Below the pieces are notes generated by a model, which was not told where the DNA came from, searched no databases, and was given only the letters and a program-made list of their open reading frames with translations. From an uncultured Prevotella sp. (GTDB taxonomy: Bacteria > Bacteroidota > Bacteroidia > Bacteroidales > Bacteroidaceae): 39,613 nucleotides of DNA. Numbering within the stretch: the first letter of the stretch is position 1; every line of letters starts with the position of its first letter. The position numbers and the translations under genes were made by a program. The stretch covers positions 1 to 39,613 of the forward strand of contig URER01000022.1 of the NCBI GenBank assembly GCA_900547005.1, given 5' to 3'. Of this stretch, positions 8,581-17,356 are shown piece by piece.

Positions 8581-8682
8581 TTACATACAGATGCGGTATT
8601 CTGCATCCTTATACATCATTCTGCTTGACTCTTTCCAAGCGTTTATCAATGAACGAAGTACTTTCTTAAATAACTTTTTCAT
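8581..8682 (-). CDS. Predicted 33-aa basic small protein
   Basis: The minus strand encodes ATG...TAA for a 33-residue peptide beginning MKKLFKKVLRSLINAWKE and ending in AEYRICM. It is strongly basic at the N-terminus, and residues 4-16 could form an amphipathic helix, so it may sit at a membrane surface. Support for a real gene comes from context: a purine-rich GGAAAG element directly before the ATG, a Bacteroidota-type promoter ~95 nt upstream, and a strong terminator 47 nt downstream. No larger gene shares the unit. I do not recognise the family and assign no function. The alternative is a small regulatory RNA of roughly 270 nt in which the frame is accidental. Confidence 0.6.
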   Translation of the reverse strand: MKKLFKKVLRSLINAWKESSRMMYKDAEYRICM

Positions 8683-8774
8683 TTTTTCTTTCCTTTCTTT
8701 TCTTTAGTTTTACAACCTTTTTACCTTGTCGTTCTTATTACGACTTTGTTATCCTTTTATCTTATTTGACACTG

Positions 8775-8808
8775 CAAAGGTAATTGCTTTTTCGTATTGT
8801 TGTTCAAA
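8775..8808 (-). promoter_or_regulatory. Promoter of the 33-aa gene unit
   Basis: On the minus strand TTTG (8808-8805) is followed by TACCTTTG (8782-8775). The -7 element is an exact TAnnTTTG match. The 22-nt spacer is a little longer than the 19-20 nt seen elsewhere in the window. The leader contains a short hairpin (GTCGT/ACGAC, 8729-8745). Confidence 0.6.
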
Positions 8809-9000
8809 AAACGCGTTACAATATGGAAAATAATGGATTATTTTGACTTCTATCAACGCGCTTGACCTCTATCAATGAGGAAATAGTGGGGGGAGCAAGT
8901 TGTTTATTTGTGCCGGATTAAGTATTCTGTCATTACTTGGTCTATATGTAAATAATGTGTATTTGCCAATCCGTAATAAATTATTTGTGGTTAAATAATA
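8809..9000. other. Intergenic stretch, nothing recognised
   Basis: The sequence between the small-gene promoter and the terminator of the oxidoreductase gene has no open frame with a believable start and no clear repeat. Confidence 0.5.
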
Positions 9001-9046
9001 AAAAAGAAGAGATGCCTTTCAAGTGCGAAAGACATCTCTTCTTAAT
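9001..9046 (-). terminator. Terminator of the serS-oxidoreductase unit
   Basis: AAGAAGAGATG (9004-9014) pairs with CATCTCTTCTT (9033-9043), with an inner CTTTC/GAAAG stem. On the minus strand the hairpin is followed by TTTTTTATT. It is ~30 nt beyond the stop of the gene at 9074-11440. Confidence 0.85.
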
Positions 9047-9073
9047 GTTATATACCTTATTATATAAATATAT

Positions 9074-11440
9074 TTATTCTCCTCGTAGCTGTTTATCCAT
9101 ATTTGCTGCGGCACGACGGCCGTCGCCCATAGCAAGAATTACGGTAGCACCACCGCGAGTGATGTCGCCACCGGCATACAATCCTTTATGAGAACTTTGC
9201 ATAGTCTCGTCTACGGCGATAGTATTCTTGCGTCCGAGTTCCAATCCTTCAATGCTGCTTGGCACAAGTGGATTTGGAGATACACCGATAGCTACGATAA
9301 CCTGGTCGACATCGAGAGTTACAGTCTTGCCCTCAACTGGTACCGGACTTCTACGTCCGCTTGCATCCGGCTCACCAAGTTCCATAACTTGCAGGACGGC
9401 TGCCTTCACTGCACCATTCTCGTCTGCGACATATTCTATCGGGTTATGAAGCGTAAGGAAGTTGATACCCTCTTCCTTAGCGTGCTTCACCTCCTCAAGA
9501 CGAGCCGGCATCTCAGCCTCAGAACGACGATATACTATGGTTACGTTCGCGCCGAGACGTTTAGCCGTGCGGCAAGAGTCCATAGCTGTATTACCGCCAC
9601 CAACGACGAGAACGTTCTTTCCGAGGTTTATCGGAGTATCAGTCTTCGGGTTGGCAGCGTCCATAAGGTTCACACGAGTCAGATACTCATTGCTCGACAT
9701 GATGTTTATAGAGTTCTCTCCAGGAATGTTCATGAAGTTTGGAAGTCCTGCTCCCGAAGCGATGAATATGCCTTTGAAGCCTCGTTCTTCAAGTTCAGAC
9801 ACGCTGATAGTCTTTCCAACAATGCAGTCAGTCTGGAAATGTACGCCCATCTTGCGCAGGTTGTCTATTTCAACATCGACAATCTTGTTAGGCAAACGGA
9901 ACTCTGGAATACCGTATTTCAGCACACCGCCAATCTCGTGCAGAGCCTCGAATACATATACATTATATCCCTTCTTTATCATATCGCCTGCGAAACTCAA
10001 TCCGGCAGGTCCCGAACCGACAACCGCGATATTTATTCCGTTGTTCGGAGCAATCTCCGGAATAGAAGCCTTGCCACTCTCGCGCTCATAGTCGGCAGCA
10101 AAGCGCTCCAAATAACCGATAGCAACTGCAGGCTCATTCATCTTCAAATGAATACAACGGCTCTCGCATTGCTTCTCCTGCGGACATACACGACCGCAGA
10201 CAGCCGGTAGGGCAGAGGTCATCTTGAGAACCTTAGCAGCAGCAAGGAACTCACCGCGCTCGATGTTCTTGATGAATGAAGGTATGTTGATATTTACCGG
10301 ACAGCCCTCAACGCAGGTAGGCTTGGCACAATCAAGACAACGCTTGGCTTCCACAAGAGCCATTTCCTTTGTGAGACCGGTGTTCACTTCCTCAAGACGA
10401 GTCGTGGCACGGTAAACCGGATCAAGCTCAGGCATTACGACACGAGGGATAGCTGTGCGCTCCTTTGGTTTCATAGAAGCACGCAAATCCTTGCGCCACT
10501 GGGCGTTACGGTCTGTGAGCGACTCCTCAGTCTGCTCGCATTCACATTCTTTTGTGTCAGCGCATTCTTGTGAGCATTTCTCTGTCGGAGCAGCGTTGTC
10601 GGTGTCAGTAGATGACAAATGCTCTTCGAAATGTTCCAATTCTTCGCGTTCCACAGTCTTGAATGTGCCCATTCTCTTGAACATCTCATCCCAATCCACA
10701 AGTGCTCCGTCGAATTCCGGTCCGTCGATACAAACGAATTTTGTCTTTCCGCCAATGGTAAGACGGCAAGCACCGCACATACCCGTACCGTCAACCATGA
10801 TTGTGTTAAGCGATACGTCGGTCGGGATTCCATACTTCTGAGTGAGCAGGCAAGAGAATTTCATCATGATAGGAGGGCCGATAGCAAACGCCTTGTCGAC
10901 GTGTCCTTCCTGTGTTATAAACTTTTCGATACCTACGGTAACAACGCCTTTCTCTCCGTATGAGCCGTCATCAGTCATGATAATCACCTCATCAGAGTAT
11001 TTGCGCACTTCGTCTTCCAATATAATAAGGTCCTTGTTACGTCCGGCAAGTACAGAGAGTACTCGGTTGCCGGCCTTCTTCAAAGCCTTGATGATAGGCA
11101 ACATTGGTGCAACGCCTACACCGCCGCCTGCACAGATTACGGTTCCAAAGTTCTCTATGTGTGTCGGGTTTCCGAGCGGTCCCACGACATCTGCTACTAC
11201 ATCACCCGCATTCAGTCGGCATAACTTCTTAGATGACAGTCCAACTTCCTGTACAACCAATGTGATGGTGCCTTTTTCAATGTCGGCATCGGCAATGGTA
11301 AGCGGCATACGCTCTCCGTTCTTATCAACTCTGACTATTACGAAGTTGCCTGCTTTTCTGCTTTTTGCAATCAGCGGAGCCTCGATTTCAAAGAGAAAGA
11401 CCTTTTCCGAGAATTGCTTCTTAAGAATAATTTTGTTCAT
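9074..11440 (-). CDS. Fused NfnA/NfnB-type flavoprotein (FNR-like subunit + glutamate synthase small-subunit-like)
   Basis: This 788-aa protein joins two enzymes that are separate subunits elsewhere. Residues ~1-255 are a ferredoxin-NADP reductase/DHOD-electron-transfer type unit with an NAD-site GGGVGVAPM (105-113) and a [2Fe-2S] motif around DGTGMCGACRL (Cys222, Cys225, Cys237). A linker (~260-330) contains an extra Cys-rich patch. Residues ~335-788 are like the glutamate synthase small subunit, with [4Fe-4S] cysteines in RCLDCAKPTCVEGCP and VCGRVCP, an FAD motif VVGSGPAGLSFAG, an NADPH motif VVGGGNTAMDSCRTAKRLGA and the final GGDITRGGATVILAMGDGRR. Such fusions are common in Bacteroidota. 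Either NADPH-dependent glutamate synthesis or NfnAB-like electron bifurcation between NADH, ferredoxin and NADPH is possible. The gene follows serS by 43 nt. Confidence 0.9.
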   Translation of the reverse strand: MNKIILKKQFSEKVFLFEIEAPLIAKSRKAGNFVIVRVDKNGERMPLTIADADIEKGTITLVVQEVGLSSKKLCRLNAGDVVADVVGPLGNPTHIENFGTVICAGGGVGVAPMLPIIKALKKAGNRVLSVLAGRNKDLIILEDEVRKYSDEVIIMTDDGSYGEKGVVTVGIEKFITQEGHVDKAFAIGPPIMMKFSCLLTQKYGIPTDVSLNTIMVDGTGMCGACRLTIGGKTKFVCIDGPEFDGALVDWDEMFKRMGTFKTVEREELEHFEEHLSSTDTDNAAPTEKCSQECADTKECECEQTEESLTDRNAQWRKDLRASMKPKERTAIPRVVMPELDPVYRATTRLEEVNTGLTKEMALVEAKRCLDCAKPTCVEGCPVNINIPSFIKNIERGEFLAAAKVLKMTSALPAVCGRVCPQEKQCESRCIHLKMNEPAVAIGYLERFAADYERESGKASIPEIAPNNGINIAVVGSGPAGLSFAGDMIKKGYNVYVFEALHEIGGVLKYGIPEFRLPNKIVDVEIDNLRKMGVHFQTDCIVGKTISVSELEERGFKGIFIASGAGLPNFMNIPGENSINIMSSNEYLTRVNLMDAANPKTDTPINLGKNVLVVGGGNTAMDSCRTAKRLGANVTIVYRRSEAEMPARLEEVKHAKEEGINFLTLHNPIEYVADENGAVKAAVLQVMELGEPDASGRRSPVPVEGKTVTLDVDQVIVAIGVSPNPLVPSSIEGLELGRKNTIAVDETMQSSHKGLYAGGDITRGGATVILAMGDGRRAAANMDKQLRGE

Positions 11441-11483
11441 TTTCTTTTATTGGTAATTTAATATGCAGATTATGTATGGTAGC

Positions 11484-12773
11484 TTAGAAATTATTATCAT
11501 CGAGTATTTCAAAGCCACAATATGGAACAAGGCATTTCGGCACGCGAATGCCTTCCGGTGTCTGGTTGTTCTCGATGATGGCTGCTACGATGCGCGGCAA
11601 CGCAAGCGCAGAACCATTCAGGGTGTGGCAAAGTTCAATTTTCTTATCGTCAGTATGGCGATAGCGGCATTTCAAGCGGTTTGCCTGATAGCTCTCGAAG
11701 TTAGATACAGAACTAACCTCCAGCCAACGCTTCTGTGCAGCACTCCATACTTCAAAGTCATAGCAAATTGCAGACGTGAAGCTCATGTCGCCTCCGCAAA
11801 GACGCAGAATGTGGTACGGCAGTTCCAATTTCTTCATCAAGCCCTCTACATGGTCGAGCATCTCGTTGAGACTCTCGTAAGAGTGCTCCGGCTTGTCTAT
11901 GCGTACAATCTCTACCTTGTCGAACTGATGCAGACGGTTAAGTCCTCTCACATCCTTTCCGTATGAACCGGCTTCGCGACGGAAACAAGCTGAATATGCG
12001 CAGCGCTTTATAGGCAGGTCTTTCTCATCGAGAATCACATCACGGAAGATGTTCGTTACAGGCACTTCGGCTGTCGGTATGAGATACAAGTCATCGGCAT
12101 TCGCATGATACATCTGACCTTCCTTATCCGGCAACTGACCTGTGCCATAGCCCGAAGCCTGATTTACAACATACGGGGGCTGTATTTCCAAGTAGCCGCT
12201 CTTGCGCGCCTCCTCAAGGAAGAATGCCTCTAATGCACGCTGCAGACGTGCCATTTTACCTATGTAGACAGGGAATCCCGCACCTGTAATCTTTACACCG
12301 AGATCGAAGTCTATGAGATTATACTTCTTGCACAAGTCCCAGTGGCACATAGCGTCTTCGCCGAGTTCCGGTTTCACGCCGCCTTCCTTTACCACAACGT
12401 TGTCTGAAGCGTCCTTTCCTTCTGGTACTTGCTCGTTTGGAATGTTTGGTATTGTGTAGAGTAATTCAGTAAGTTCCTTTTCAGTTTTTGCCTTTTCCTC
12501 CTCCAGTGCCTTGTTTGTTTCTTTCATTTCAGAAACCGAAGCCTTAATCTTCTCAGCCTCTTCGCGTTTCCCCTCTTTCATCAACTTGCCTATTTGTGCG
12601 GCCATCTTCTTGGCTTCAGACAGGTTGGCGTCAAGTTGTTGCTGGGTTTCGCGGCGGTGTTTGTCAGTAGCCAATACCTTTTCGATTACCTCTTTCGCAC
12701 CGCTAAAATGTTTCTTTTCCAATCCACAAATCACACGTTCAGTTTCTTCACTGATGAGTTTAAGTGTAAGCAT
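11484..12773 (-). CDS. serS: Seryl-tRNA synthetase
   Basis: This 429-aa class II synthetase has the usual SerRS length and charges tRNA-Ser and tRNA-Sec-like substrates with serine. The N-terminal ~110 residues are the antiparallel coiled-coil arm that contacts the tRNA long variable arm, rich in Glu/Lys and Ala. The catalytic domain shows TAEVPVTN, motif 2 CFRREAGSYGKDVRGLNRLH and motif 3 LNGSALALPRIVAAIIENNQ. The C-terminus continues with GIRVPKCLVPYCGF. It is first in a minus-strand pair with the oxidoreductase gene, separated by 43 nt without a visible terminator. The ATG at 12771-12773 lies ~40 nt after a good promoter. Confidence 0.96.
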   Translation of the reverse strand: MLTLKLISEETERVICGLEKKHFSGAKEVIEKVLATDKHRRETQQQLDANLSEAKKMAAQIGKLMKEGKREEAEKIKASVSEMKETNKALEEEKAKTEKELTELLYTIPNIPNEQVPEGKDASDNVVVKEGGVKPELGEDAMCHWDLCKKYNLIDFDLGVKITGAGFPVYIGKMARLQRALEAFFLEEARKSGYLEIQPPYVVNQASGYGTGQLPDKEGQMYHANADDLYLIPTAEVPVTNIFRDVILDEKDLPIKRCAYSACFRREAGSYGKDVRGLNRLHQFDKVEIVRIDKPEHSYESLNEMLDHVEGLMKKLELPYHILRLCGGDMSFTSAICYDFEVWSAAQKRWLEVSSVSNFESYQANRLKCRYRHTDDKKIELCHTLNGSALALPRIVAAIIENNQTPEGIRVPKCLVPYCGFEILDDNNF

Positions 12774-12813
12774 AACTATAATGTTTTGAATTCAAATGTC
12801 AATTAATTTTGCG

Positions 12814-12844
12814 CAAAGGTAACAATTATTTATGATATGACAAG
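12814..12844 (-). promoter_or_regulatory. serS promoter
   Basis: On the minus strand CTTG (12844-12841), a 19-nt spacer, then TACCTTTG (12821-12814). The -7 box is exact and the -33 box has one mismatch. Confidence 0.65.
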
Positions 12845-12885
12845 CATAACTGCCAATAACTTTATTTATATATGGTAATTTTTGC

Positions 12886-12922
12886 TTTTTGTCATTATTC
12901 CTTTTCTTAATAATGACAAAAA
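12886..12922. repeat. Perfect 14-bp hairpin upstream of serS
   Basis: TTTTTGTCATTATT (12886-12899) is the exact reverse complement of AATAATGACAAAAA (12909-12922), with a 9-nt pyrimidine loop. It is flanked by A/T runs and is symmetric, so it could end transcription from either direction or be an operator. It lies ~40 bp upstream of the serS -33 box. Confidence 0.7.
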
Positions 12923-13237
12923 TAGTCGCTTCTGTTCTGTGCGAATCTGATGTAAATCGTATGAATTTAGAGTCCGATTTTTATAAATTTCGACCTTCTT
13001 TTTCCTGAATATTATGCTCAAATTTAGGGAATGTCAATGCACTGAATACTTTGAAAAATCTTTACAACTATACCCTCTAAAACTCGCAAATTTGTAGTCG
13101 AAATCTTCCGTGCGCTCAAAAACGCAAAAATACGGTATTTTATGTAATTTTGGCTTAAAACTTTGATAATCAAAGACTTATCCCGATATTTCGCAAAAAT
13201 ATCACTTTTAGAACGCAAAATATGCCCCGTTATATTG

Positions 13238-13276
13238 CAAAAGTGGCTCCGTTAGACGCCAACGGAGCCACTTTTG
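13238..13276. repeat. Perfect 16-bp hairpin (AACGGAGCCACTTTTG family)
   Basis: CAAAAGTGGCTCCGTT (13238-13253) and AACGGAGCCACTTTTG (13261-13276) pair perfectly around a 7-nt loop. Related pieces follow: CAACGGAG-C-CTCCGTTG at 13282-13298, AAAAGTG-C-CACTTTT at 13327-13341, and AACGGAGGCACTTTTG (one base different from the 3' arm) at 13435-13450. This is a cluster of one repeat family in one spacer. Confidence 0.8.
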
Positions 13277-13610
13277 GGCTTCAACGGAGCCTCCGTTGCA
13301 CTCCAAAACGGCCTAAAACGCACTCTAAAAGTGCCACTTTTGAAAACTAACAAACGTTAAATTGGACAAAAACAGCGTTTTTTGATGTTTTCGGGAACTT
13401 CAATTTTTGAAGAAAAATGGCTCTGATTTTTTCTAACGGAGGCACTTTTGGAATTTTGAATTGCGAATTTTGAGGTTTGAGTTTGGATTTTTGAGGTTGG
13501 GAAACTACCGAAAATGAGTAACGAGACCTATATTTAACATTCGTTAGTGTGAAAGAATCAAATTCTCAGAGGGCTAAATTTGGTAAATAAAATTTACAAA
13601 AATAATTTTC

Positions 13611-13665
13611 AGGTTATGAGATTGTAAGGTTATGGGGTTGGAGGTTTTGGGTTGTGAGGTTATAA
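13611..13665 (+). repeat. G-rich imperfect GGTT repeat tract
   Basis: AGGTTATGAG, AAGGTTATGGGG, TTGGAGGTTTTGGG and TGTGAGGTTATAAG follow one another. The strand is almost free of C and rich in GG/GGG runs. It looks like a degenerate simple repeat and might form a G-quadruplex. No function is claimed. Confidence 0.5.
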
Positions 13666-13758
13666 GATGAAGCATCACGAAAGACTGTTTATTTTTTTAT
13701 AGAATCATCGCACCCACTTTAAGATTTCGGTTATCTGTTTTATTATTTTGTAGAAACG

Positions 13759-13790
13759 TTTGCTTAAATGATTAAAAAATAGTAATTTTG
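13759..13790 (+). promoter_or_regulatory. pheT promoter
   Basis: TTTG at 13759-13762, a 20-nt spacer, then TAATTTTG at 13783-13790, an exact match. It covers the upstream in-frame TTG at 13788, which therefore cannot be the start codon. The ATG at 13815 is. Confidence 0.8.
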
Positions 13791-13814
13791 CGCTCGCTAA
13801 ATCATTATAAAGAA

Positions 13815-16280
13815 ATGAATATATCATATAAATGGCTTAAGGAGTATGTGGATTTCAGCCTGTCTCCGCAAGAAGTCGCAGATGCTTTGACATCGTGCGG
13901 CCTTGAAGTCGATGCTCTTGAAGAGGTCCAGAGCATTAAAGGAGGATTGAAAGGACTGTATGTGGGTAAGGTTCTTACTTGCGATATTCATCCGAATAGC
14001 GACCACTTGCACGTTACAACTGTCGATTTGGGACACGAGGCTCCGTCGCAAATCGTATGTGGCGCGCCGAATGTGGCTGCCGGTCAGAAGGTTATTGTGG
14101 CCGACTTGGGATGCGTACTCTACGATGGCGATAAGGAATTTGTTATCAAGAAATCGAAACTGCGCGGCGTTGAGTCGAACGGAATGATATGCGCAGAGGA
14201 TGAAATCGGCGTGGGTACAAGCCATGACGGTATCATCGTACTGCCGGAAGACGCCCCCGTTGGTCAGCCTGCTGCGGAATATTATAATCTTGAAAGCGAT
14301 TGGATTATCGAGATAGATATCACCGCCAACCGCGCCGATGCGCTTTCTCATTATGGCGTGGCGCGCGACTTGTATGCTTGGCTGCGCAGAAATGGCTATG
14401 AGACAAGTCTGCACCGTCCTTCGTGCGATGCTTTCTCTGTGGACAACAACGACCTGCCTATTGAGGTTACAATCGAGAATACAGATGCCTGCAAGCGCTA
14501 TGCCTGTGTGAGTATCACCGGTTGCGAGGTGAAGGAGTCGCCTGATTGGCTCAAGAACAAGCTGAATGTGATAGGCCTTCGTCCTATTAATAATATTGTA
14601 GACATTACTAATTATATAATGATGGCATACGGTCAGCCGCTTCATTGCTTCGATGCGGATATGGTAGACGGCCGTCATATCATTGTGAAAGACCATAATG
14701 AGGGTAAGAAGTTCATTACTCTTGATGGGGAAGAGCATACTCTCGGTGAACACGACCTTGCCATTTGCAATATCAATGAGCCGATGTGCATCGCCGGAGT
14801 ATTCGGAGGAAAAGGCTCGGGAACTTACGATTCTACTACTAATGTGGTTCTCGAAAGCGCATATTTCCATCCTACATGGATTCGTAAGAGTGCGCGCCGT
14901 CACGTTTTGAGCACTGACGCATCGTTCCGCTTCGAGCGTGGTATCGACCCTAACGGCACTATCTATGCCCTGAAACAGGCTGCCATAATGTGCAAGGAAC
15001 TTGCCGGTGGTAAGGTGTCTATGGAGATTCGCGACGAATATCCTACGAAGATGGAGAACGCAAAGGTGTCTCTGAAATACGATTATGTGGACAATCTCAT
15101 AGGTAAGAAGATTGGCAACGACACGATAAAGGCCATTGTGGAGAGCCTGGAGATGAAAGTTGTGGCTGAAAATGCCGAAGGCCTTGAGCTTGAAGTGCCC
15201 GCTTATCGTGTTGATGTGCAGCGTCCGTGCGACGTGGTTGAGGACATTCTCCGCATATATGGATATAATAATGTGGAGATACCCACACAGTTGAAGAGTT
15301 CACTCGTGCTTCCTGAGGAGGAAGACCGCAAGCATAAGTTGGAGAATATAATAGGTGAGCAGCTCGTAGGATGCGGTTTCAATGAGATTCTCAATAACTC
15401 TCTCACTAAAACAGCTTATTATACAGGACTGAACGCCTATACCGAGGAGACTACGGTGAAGGTTCTTAATCCGTTGAGCGCCGACCTCGGCGTGATGCGA
15501 CAGACCTTGTTGTTCGGTGGATTGGAGAGTATCGTGCGCAATGCGAACCGTAAGAATCCTAATCTGAAGTTCTTCGAGTTCGGAAACTGCTATCATTACA
15601 ACCCGGCTAAGGCCGAAGGTGCCGACGAGCCGATACGCGCTTATAGCGAAGAAACTCATTTGGGACTTTGGCTTACCGGTAAGCGTGTGGAAGGTTCATG
15701 GGCGCATCCCGATGAGGAAACCACGTTCTATGAACTGAAAGCCTACGTTGAGAATATCCTCCGCCGTATCGGTATGCCGCAGGGAATGCTTGTTATGGAA
15801 AAGAGCGATAACAACATTTTTGATAAAGGGCTTGTGATGAAGAATCGCGGCGGTAAGGTCTTTGTAGAGATGGGTGTTGTTTGCCGTAAATTGCAGAAGC
15901 AGGCAGACATTGATCGTCCTGTATTCTATGCCGACCTTAATTGGGATGCACTCGTTAAGGGAGTACGCAAGAATGTCGTTACCTTTAAGGAGATAAGTAA
16001 GTTCCCGTCGGTTAGCCGCGACCTCGCTTTGCTTCTTGACAACAATATCGAGTTTGAACAGATTGAGCGCATAGCACGTCAGACCGAGAAGAAACTGTTG
16101 AAGAAAGTCGAACTCTTTGACGTTTACCAGGGAAAGAACCTTCCGGAAGGCAAAAAGAGTTATGCAGTCAATTTTATATTGCAAGATGAGCAGAAGACGC
16201 TCAATGACAAACAAATTGATGCAATAATGACTAAACTGATTGCCAACTTGAAGAAACAACTTGGTGCAGAGCTTCGATAA
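13815..16280 (+). CDS. pheT: Phenylalanyl-tRNA synthetase beta subunit
   Basis: From the ATG at 13815 the protein is 821 aa and starts MNISYKWLKEYVDFSLSPQE, the normal PheT N-terminus. An in-frame TTG at 13788 is rejected because it lies inside the -7 box. Domains in order are the EMAP-II-like tRNA-binding domain (GLYVGKVLTCDIHPNSDHLH), the B3/B4 editing domain (RPINNIVDITNYIMMAYGQP, DGEEHTL), the B5 domain, the pseudo-catalytic core (NPLSADLGVMRQTLL, ENILRRIG) and the C-terminal ferredoxin-fold anticodon-binding domain (ISKFPSVSRDLALLL ... YAVNFILQDEQKTLNDKQI). It works with PheS as an alpha2beta2 enzyme, and pheS is not in this window. A yebC gene follows 34 nt downstream. Confidence 0.96.
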   Translation: MNISYKWLKEYVDFSLSPQEVADALTSCGLEVDALEEVQSIKGGLKGLYVGKVLTCDIHPNSDHLHVTTVDLGHEAPSQIVCGAPNVAAGQKVIVADLGCVLYDGDKEFVIKKSKLRGVESNGMICAEDEIGVGTSHDGIIVLPEDAPVGQPAAEYYNLESDWIIEIDITANRADALSHYGVARDLYAWLRRNGYETSLHRPSCDAFSVDNNDLPIEVTIENTDACKRYACVSITGCEVKESPDWLKNKLNVIGLRPINNIVDITNYIMMAYGQPLHCFDADMVDGRHIIVKDHNEGKKFITLDGEEHTLGEHDLAICNINEPMCIAGVFGGKGSGTYDSTTNVVLESAYFHPTWIRKSARRHVLSTDASFRFERGIDPNGTIYALKQAAIMCKELAGGKVSMEIRDEYPTKMENAKVSLKYDYVDNLIGKKIGNDTIKAIVESLEMKVVAENAEGLELEVPAYRVDVQRPCDVVEDILRIYGYNNVEIPTQLKSSLVLPEEEDRKHKLENIIGEQLVGCGFNEILNNSLTKTAYYTGLNAYTEETTVKVLNPLSADLGVMRQTLLFGGLESIVRNANRKNPNLKFFEFGNCYHYNPAKAEGADEPIRAYSEETHLGLWLTGKRVEGSWAHPDEETTFYELKAYVENILRRIGMPQGMLVMEKSDNNIFDKGLVMKNRGGKVFVEMGVVCRKLQKQADIDRPVFYADLNWDALVKGVRKNVVTFKEISKFPSVSRDLALLLDNNIEFEQIERIARQTEKKLLKKVELFDVYQGKNLPEGKKSYAVNFILQDEQKTLNDKQIDAIMTKLIANLKKQLGAELR

Positions 16281-16314
16281 TTTTAGAAAAATAACAATAA
16301 AACAATAAGGTATT

Positions 16315-17052
16315 ATGGGAAGAGCTTTTGAATATCGTAAAGCTACGAAACTGAAAAGATGGGGACACATGGCACGTGTGTTCACTAAAATTGGTAAACA
16401 AATTGCTATTGCTGTGAAAGCCGGCGGTCCGGAGCCGGAGAATAATCCGTCTTTGCGTGCTATCATCGCCAATGCAAAGCGCGAGAATATGCCGAAGGAT
16501 AACATCGAGCGCGCCATTAAAAACGCGATGGGTAAGGATCAGAGCGACTATAAGGAGGTTACTTATGAGGGATATGGCCCTCACGGTATCGCTGTCTTTG
16601 TAGAGACTTTGACCGATAACACAACCCGTACTGTCGGCGATGTGCGTTCGGTATTCAACAAATTCAATGGAAACCTCGGTACGCAAGGTTCACTCTCATT
16701 CCTTTTCGACCACAAGTCGGTATTCACGTTCAAGAAGAAAGAAGGCTTAGATATGGACGAGATGATTCTCGACCTTATTGATTACGGTGTTGAGGACGAG
16801 TTTGACGTTGACGAAGAGAGCGGAGAAATCACCATCTACGGTGCTCCTACGAGTTTCGGTGAAATCCAGAAACATCTTGAGAGTGAGGGCTTTGAGGTAA
16901 CTGGTGCAGAGTTTACTCGAATTCCTAATGACCTTAAAGATGTTACTCCAGAGCAGCGCGAGACAATAGATAAGATGGTGGAACGTCTCGAAGAGTTCGA
17001 TGACGTGCAGACCGTATATACTAATATGCAGCCGGCAGAGGATGGCGAATAA
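16315..17052 (+). CDS. YebC/PmpR family DNA-binding or translation-linked regulator
   Basis: This 245-aa protein carries the family hallmarks: an N-terminal MGRAFEYRKATKLKRWGHMA, FTKIGKQIAIAVKAGG, NAKRENMPKDNIERAI, YEGYGPHGIAVFVE and the TDNTTRTVGDVRSVFNKFNG block, followed by the acidic C-terminal domain. Members have been described as transcriptional regulators and, in mitochondrial (TACO1) and recent bacterial work, as factors that help ribosomes through difficult sequences. The sequence cannot separate these. It follows pheT and overlaps the next gene by 11 nt, so all three are probably transcribed together. Confidence 0.92.
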   Translation: MGRAFEYRKATKLKRWGHMARVFTKIGKQIAIAVKAGGPEPENNPSLRAIIANAKRENMPKDNIERAIKNAMGKDQSDYKEVTYEGYGPHGIAVFVETLTDNTTRTVGDVRSVFNKFNGNLGTQGSLSFLFDHKSVFTFKKKEGLDMDEMILDLIDYGVEDEFDVDEESGEITIYGAPTSFGEIQKHLESEGFEVTGAEFTRIPNDLKDVTPEQRETIDKMVERLEEFDDVQTVYTNMQPAEDGE

Positions 17053-17299
17053 GCATATTTCTTATAAAACCTCGGGCACTTGTAGCAGACTTATCGAGGT
17101 GGATGTGGATGAAAACGGCATTCTTCAGAATGTAAGTTTCCTCGGAGGGTGCGATGGCAATCTTAAAGGAATATGTGCTTTGACGCGCGGAATGCACATT
17201 GACGATGTCAAGAAGGCCCTTAATGGCATCCGCTGTGGAAGCAAAATGACCAGTTGTCCCGACCAGTTATGCCGGGCATTGGAACAGTTTAATGATTAG
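17042..17299 (+). CDS. TSCPD domain protein (TIGR03905-like)
   Basis: This 85-aa protein starts at the ATG at 17042, inside the last codons of the yebC-family gene. A longer frame from 17000 would have an unrelated 14-residue N-terminus and overlap more. Sequence features are an early TSGTCSRLIEVDVDENG, FLGGCDGNLKGI and the name-giving GSKMTSCPDQLCRAL near the C-terminus. This small domain also occurs at the end of some ribonucleotide reductases. The conserved cysteines suggest metal or redox chemistry, but the function of the stand-alone proteins is unknown to me. A strong terminator follows. Confidence 0.85.
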   Translation: MANKHISYKTSGTCSRLIEVDVDENGILQNVSFLGGCDGNLKGICALTRGMHIDDVKKALNGIRCGSKMTSCPDQLCRALEQFND

Positions 17300-17309
17300 T
17301 TTTGTCAAT

Positions 17310-17356
17310 AATTTATGCTTGGTTGTGGTTTTCCCAATCAAGCATAAATTGTTTTT
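17310..17356 (+). terminator. Terminator of the pheT unit
   Basis: AATTTATGCTTGGTTG (17310-17325) pairs with CAATCAAGCATAAATT (17335-17350) over 16 positions with a single G-U, and GTTTTT follows. It lies 10 nt after the TSCPD gene stop. Confidence 0.9.

Larger units (their letters stand above)
12923..13757. other. Non-coding region between serS and pheT with repeated hairpins
   Basis: About 800 bases hold no credible gene. They contain several related palindromes around 13238-13341, a further copy of the same motif at 13435-13450, and a G-rich imperfect repeat of GGTT units at 13611-13665. A 64-codon minus-strand frame at 13024-13218 has no promoter and no recognisable features, and I treat it as chance. 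Confidence 0.6.

Noticed and set aside
9188..10210. 340-codon plus-strand frame
   Set aside because: It lies entirely antisense to the well-supported fused oxidoreductase gene and its translation shows no domain-like features.
13024..13218. 64-codon minus-strand frame in the serS-pheT spacer
   Set aside because: No promoter, ribosome site or recognisable feature, and it sits in an AT-rich repeat-bearing spacer.
13788..13814. Upstream TTG start for pheT
   Set aside because: The TTG is part of the -7 promoter box TAATTTTG, so it would not be in the transcript.
17000..17041. Longer N-terminus for the TSCPD protein
   Set aside because: The extra 14 residues are an out-of-frame reading of the yebC-family gene end and do not match the family.
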